Of a stretch of 64,000 nucleotides of DNA, positions 61,084 through 64,000 are shown one piece after another. The translations under genes and the position numbers were made by a program. A model generated the notes under the pieces. It was not told the DNA's origin and made no database searches. It saw only the letters and a program-made list of their open reading frames with translations. Position 1 is the first letter of the stretch; every line of letters begins with the position of its first letter. This DNA comes from JADKIH01 sp031367345 (GTDB taxonomy: Bacteria; Bacteroidota; Bacteroidia; AKYH767-A; 2013-40CM-41-45). The stretch lies in the NCBI GenBank assembly GCA_031367345.1, contig JANLPR010000137.1, positions 25,011-89,010 on the forward strand, written 5' to 3'.

Positions 61084-61643
61084 AAACCAATGTCGAATCC
61101 TATTCGTATGATCGGGTTTTGATAAGGTGAATATTTTTCTTCTGCCACATTGTAGAGTAGCATCAAATTTAATGAACTATAATTTCCTAGCCATTGTCGA
61201 TATCCTCCTCCTAAAAATAAACCTGAAACTAGCCTTCGTCTGGTTTGGTATGGAGTATATGGAACTTCCATACTTAGCGATTCAAATTCGCCATGTAAAA
61301 AGAAGTCGTCAAGAATATTGTACCGTAGAAAAAATCCGCCTCCATAAATATTTGTTTTGTAACTATAGTTCGAATACCGATCACCGGTGTTGTAATAGAT
61401 ATATTTTCCTGCGAGGCCGGCAGAAAAATCATCAGTAATTCGATAGCCTAACAGCGGTGCGATTAAGATATAGGTTTGTGTTCCGAATTGAACACCTAGA
61501 TCGCCACCGGTGAAAAAACGATCAAGTGAGCGTGATTTTTTACCGGTGTTATTCTGACTTGAAGGAGTAGCAAGTGTACTGTCTTGTGAAAAAGACCATA
61601 AAGAAAATAGACAGAAAAGAAATGTAGTTGTTGCTTTTTTCAA
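61080..61643 (-). CDS. small secreted outer-membrane barrel protein
   Basis: 187 residues, signal peptide to about WSFSQ, then strands DLGVQFGTQTYILIAPLLGYRI, DDFSAGLAGKYIYYNTG, GGGFFLRYNILDDFFLHGEFE, LVSGLFLGGGYRQWLG, NLMLLYNVAE, IIRIGFDIGF: an eight-strand-type barrel. No family name recognised. Convergent with the GT-C-like gene. Confidence 0.7.
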   Translation of the reverse strand: MKKATTTFLFCLFSLWSFSQDSTLATPSSQNNTGKKSRSLDRFFTGGDLGVQFGTQTYILIAPLLGYRITDDFSAGLAGKYIYYNTGDRYSNYSYKTNIYGGGFFLRYNILDDFFLHGEFESLSMEVPYTPYQTRRRLVSGLFLGGGYRQWLGNYSSLNLMLLYNVAEEKYSPYQNPIIRIGFDIGF

Positions 61644-61725
61644 TGGAGTATTTTTTTGTAAATGTAAAAATGTAATCAGATTATTGGTGCATTTTCATTT
61701 TCTTTACCATCAAATTTAAATTCCA

Positions 61726-62457
61726 ATGAATATAGTCATTACAGGCGCTTCCGGTGGTATCGGATTTCAGACTGCAATTTACTTAGCTAGTAAGTCCAAG
61801 AATCATATTTTTGCAATAAGCAGGGACAAAAAAGGCTTAGGCAAATTGCAAACGCAATTTGATATGTTAAAAGAGAAAGGTCGTTTAACGATTATTGTAG
61901 GTGATGTGAGTAATAAAGATTTTTTAATTGAATTAAAAGGAGAAATCAGTAAGTTGACGAATTCATTGCAAGCGATTATTAATAATGCTGGGATGCTTTA
62001 TTATAAGCCTTTCGAAGAATTGACAGATAAAGAATGGGAAAATATGTACAACGTCAATTTATTTTCACCTGTACGATTAATTAAGGCACTGTTACCTTTG
62101 TTAAAACTGAGCGAAGAGATGTTGAATACTAAATTTCGTGCTCACATAGTGAATATAGGGTCAATAGGAGGGGTAATGGGAAGTGTAAAGTTTAGTGGAT
62201 TGTCAGCATATAGTAGCAGTAAAGGCGCACTAAGCATCCTTAGTGAATGCTTAGCCGAAGAGTTTGAGCCATTGGGAATATCGGTGAACTGTTTATCATT
62301 GGGAAGTGTAGAGACAGAAATGTTCCGAAAGGCATTTCCGGGTATAAAGGCAAGTATGGGTCCGGAGCAAATGGGGCATTATATTGGCGATTTCACTGAA
62401 AGCGGATTTTGTTTTTTTAATGGTAAGGTATTACCGGTTTCTATTTCGACCCCATAA
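61726..62457 (+). CDS. short-chain dehydrogenase/reductase
   Basis: 243 residues of the classical SDR fold: TGASGGIGFQTAIYLA (cofactor loop), NNAGMLYYKPFEEL (NNAG), a serine in VNIGSIGG and the catalytic Y-x3-K in SAYSSSKGALSIL. Similar to 3-oxoacyl-ACP reductase-like and other NADP reductases; substrate unknown. Stands alone before the rRNA operon; the rRNA promoter region begins about 220 bp later. Confidence 0.9.
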   Translation: MNIVITGASGGIGFQTAIYLASKSKNHIFAISRDKKGLGKLQTQFDMLKEKGRLTIIVGDVSNKDFLIELKGEISKLTNSLQAIINNAGMLYYKPFEELTDKEWENMYNVNLFSPVRLIKALLPLLKLSEEMLNTKFRAHIVNIGSIGGVMGSVKFSGLSAYSSSKGALSILSECLAEEFEPLGISVNCLSLGSVETEMFRKAFPGIKASMGPEQMGHYIGDFTESGFCFFNGKVLPVSISTP

Positions 62458-62682
62458 TTTACCAGTCGATAGACACCGCAAAAGGAGTTTTTATCAAGAA
62501 AAAGGCAATTAGTCAGTTGAAGATCAGCTCTGAAAGGGCAAATTTCTGTCACAAAAGGCCTTGTAATTGGGTTAAATCGCAGCATGAATGGGCGAAAAAT
62601 CTAAAAAATGAAACTTTATTGATCTGGTTTTAAGATAACTAGTATAAATAGTGAAAATGTTTATAAAAAAGATGTTTAAATA

Positions 62683-62713
62683 TTTGGAGGATATGAAATA
62701 GGTAGTACATTTG
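62683..62713 (+). promoter_or_regulatory. rRNA promoter P1, TTTG-N19-TACATTTG
   Basis: TTTG 62683-62686 and TACATTTG 62706-62713 with an exact 19-bp spacer, followed by CATCCCCAA. Upstream of two promoters before 16S rRNA. Confidence 0.8.
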
Positions 62714-62872
62714 CATCCCCAATAACAACGACGTTCATTTACACAAAGGGGAAATTTTAGCGAAACAAGCAGCAGAGTAAAATAGGAGTGGAGATTGAAA
62801 AGTAACTCAAAAGAAACTTTTTATTCTGACAATAAGAAGGTTAGCGGAAAGTAAAAAAAAAGAAATAAAAAG

Positions 62873-62903
62873 TTTGCAAAGTTAAATCTATTAGTTATCT
62901 TTG
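62873..62903 (+). promoter_or_regulatory. rRNA promoter P2, TTTG-N19-TATCTTTG
   Basis: TTTG 62873-62876 and TATCTTTG 62896-62903 with a 19-bp spacer, followed by CAGCCCCAA. It is 190 bp downstream of P1 and shares the downstream C-rich start region. Confidence 0.85.
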
Positions 62904-63014
62904 CAGCCCCAAAAACAAGTAGGGAATTTGTCATCAACTCAACGGAGTTGTTGAAATAGAAAAAGGAATACTTAATTCGAATCTTAACAGAGGAGAAAAC
63001 AATATAAGTATAAC

Positions 63015-63024
63015 GTTCTTTGAA
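63015..63024 (+). promoter_or_regulatory. boxA-like antitermination element in the rRNA leader
   Basis: GTTCTTTGAA, about 95 bp before 16S, in the place and with the core sequence of the NusB/NusE boxA seen upstream of Bacteroidota rRNA genes. Confidence 0.6.
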
Positions 63025-63061
63025 GAATTGAATAGGAAATAACAAGCCCTAATTATCCGTC

Positions 63062-63079
63062 AATTATGTTGACATAATT
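63062..63079 (+). promoter_or_regulatory. short palindrome in the 16S leader
   Basis: AATTATGT-TG-ACATAATT, perfect 8-bp arms, about 40 bp before 16S; possibly part of a leader structure or a pause site. Function unknown. Confidence 0.4.
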
Positions 63080-63118
63080 TTGAAGTAACAATCCTAACAG
63101 AGACAGAAATTTAACTTT

Positions 63119-64000
<882 letters not shown>

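Overview
The window is a low-GC chromosomal segment from a member of the Bacteroidota. Three independent signals support this. A 16S rRNA gene with Bacteroidota-type sequence runs off the right edge. Type IX secretion/gliding genes (porV, porU, porP, gldJ) and several substrates with C-terminal sorting domains are present. Promoters have the phylum's TTTG-N19-TAnnTTTG form, and almost no gene has a Shine-Dalgarno sequence. I cannot name order or genus from the sequence alone. No prophage, transposase, CRISPR array or tRNA gene was seen.

Layout. 1-8.1 kb: ureide/purine catabolism (uraD, alc, allB, xdhC, an NCS1 permease) beside a class III aminotransferase and an MmsA-type dehydrogenase; a 190-bp spacer between the last two is built of three different 7-bp-period repeats. 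8.4-15.5 kb: three large secreted type IX substrates and small envelope proteins. 15.5-23.3 kb: a likely redox/oxygen block with a PAS histidine kinase, a REC-cNMP-HTH (FixJ+FixK-like) regulator, a universal stress protein, hemN, an Omp85-like protein, an orphan N-terminal CcoI domain and a DoxX protein. The same dyad TGAT-N4-GTCA lies upstream of usp, hemN and the ccoI fragment. 23.3-29.3 kb: two YceI proteins, an OB-fold lipoprotein-like protein and a Y_Y_Y sensor/LytTR regulator pair. 29.3-32.4 kb: waaA and cdd operon. 32.8-35.9 kb: VTC-domain/DUF4956/DUF2490 operon. 35.9-44.4 kb: ispF and the divergent porU-porV / porP-gldJ loci. 44.6-53.4 kb: cupredoxin, amino-acid permease, pyrF, DUF2851, PspC, K+ channel, RmlD-like, HhH and acyl-CoA dehydrogenase genes. 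53.4-55 kb: rpsU-xerC-raiA with unusual regulatory features. 55-62.5 kb: murein transglycosylases, a secreted deacetylase-like protein, a GT-C-like membrane protein, a barrel protein and an SDR. 62.5-64 kb: rRNA promoters, leader and the 5' part of 16S rRNA.

The most interesting hypotheses are: (1) a two-protein FixL/FixJ/FixK-like circuit with a visible operator shared by three targets; (2) a leader peptide overlapping a terminator hairpin in front of xerC-raiA, together with a perfect AGGAGG on raiA next to the bS21 gene, in a lineage that normally ignores Shine-Dalgarno sequences; (3) the heptamer-repeat spacer; (4) the YceI/Y_Y_Y sensor operon. All functional statements are from reading the sequence and remembered family features; no search was run.
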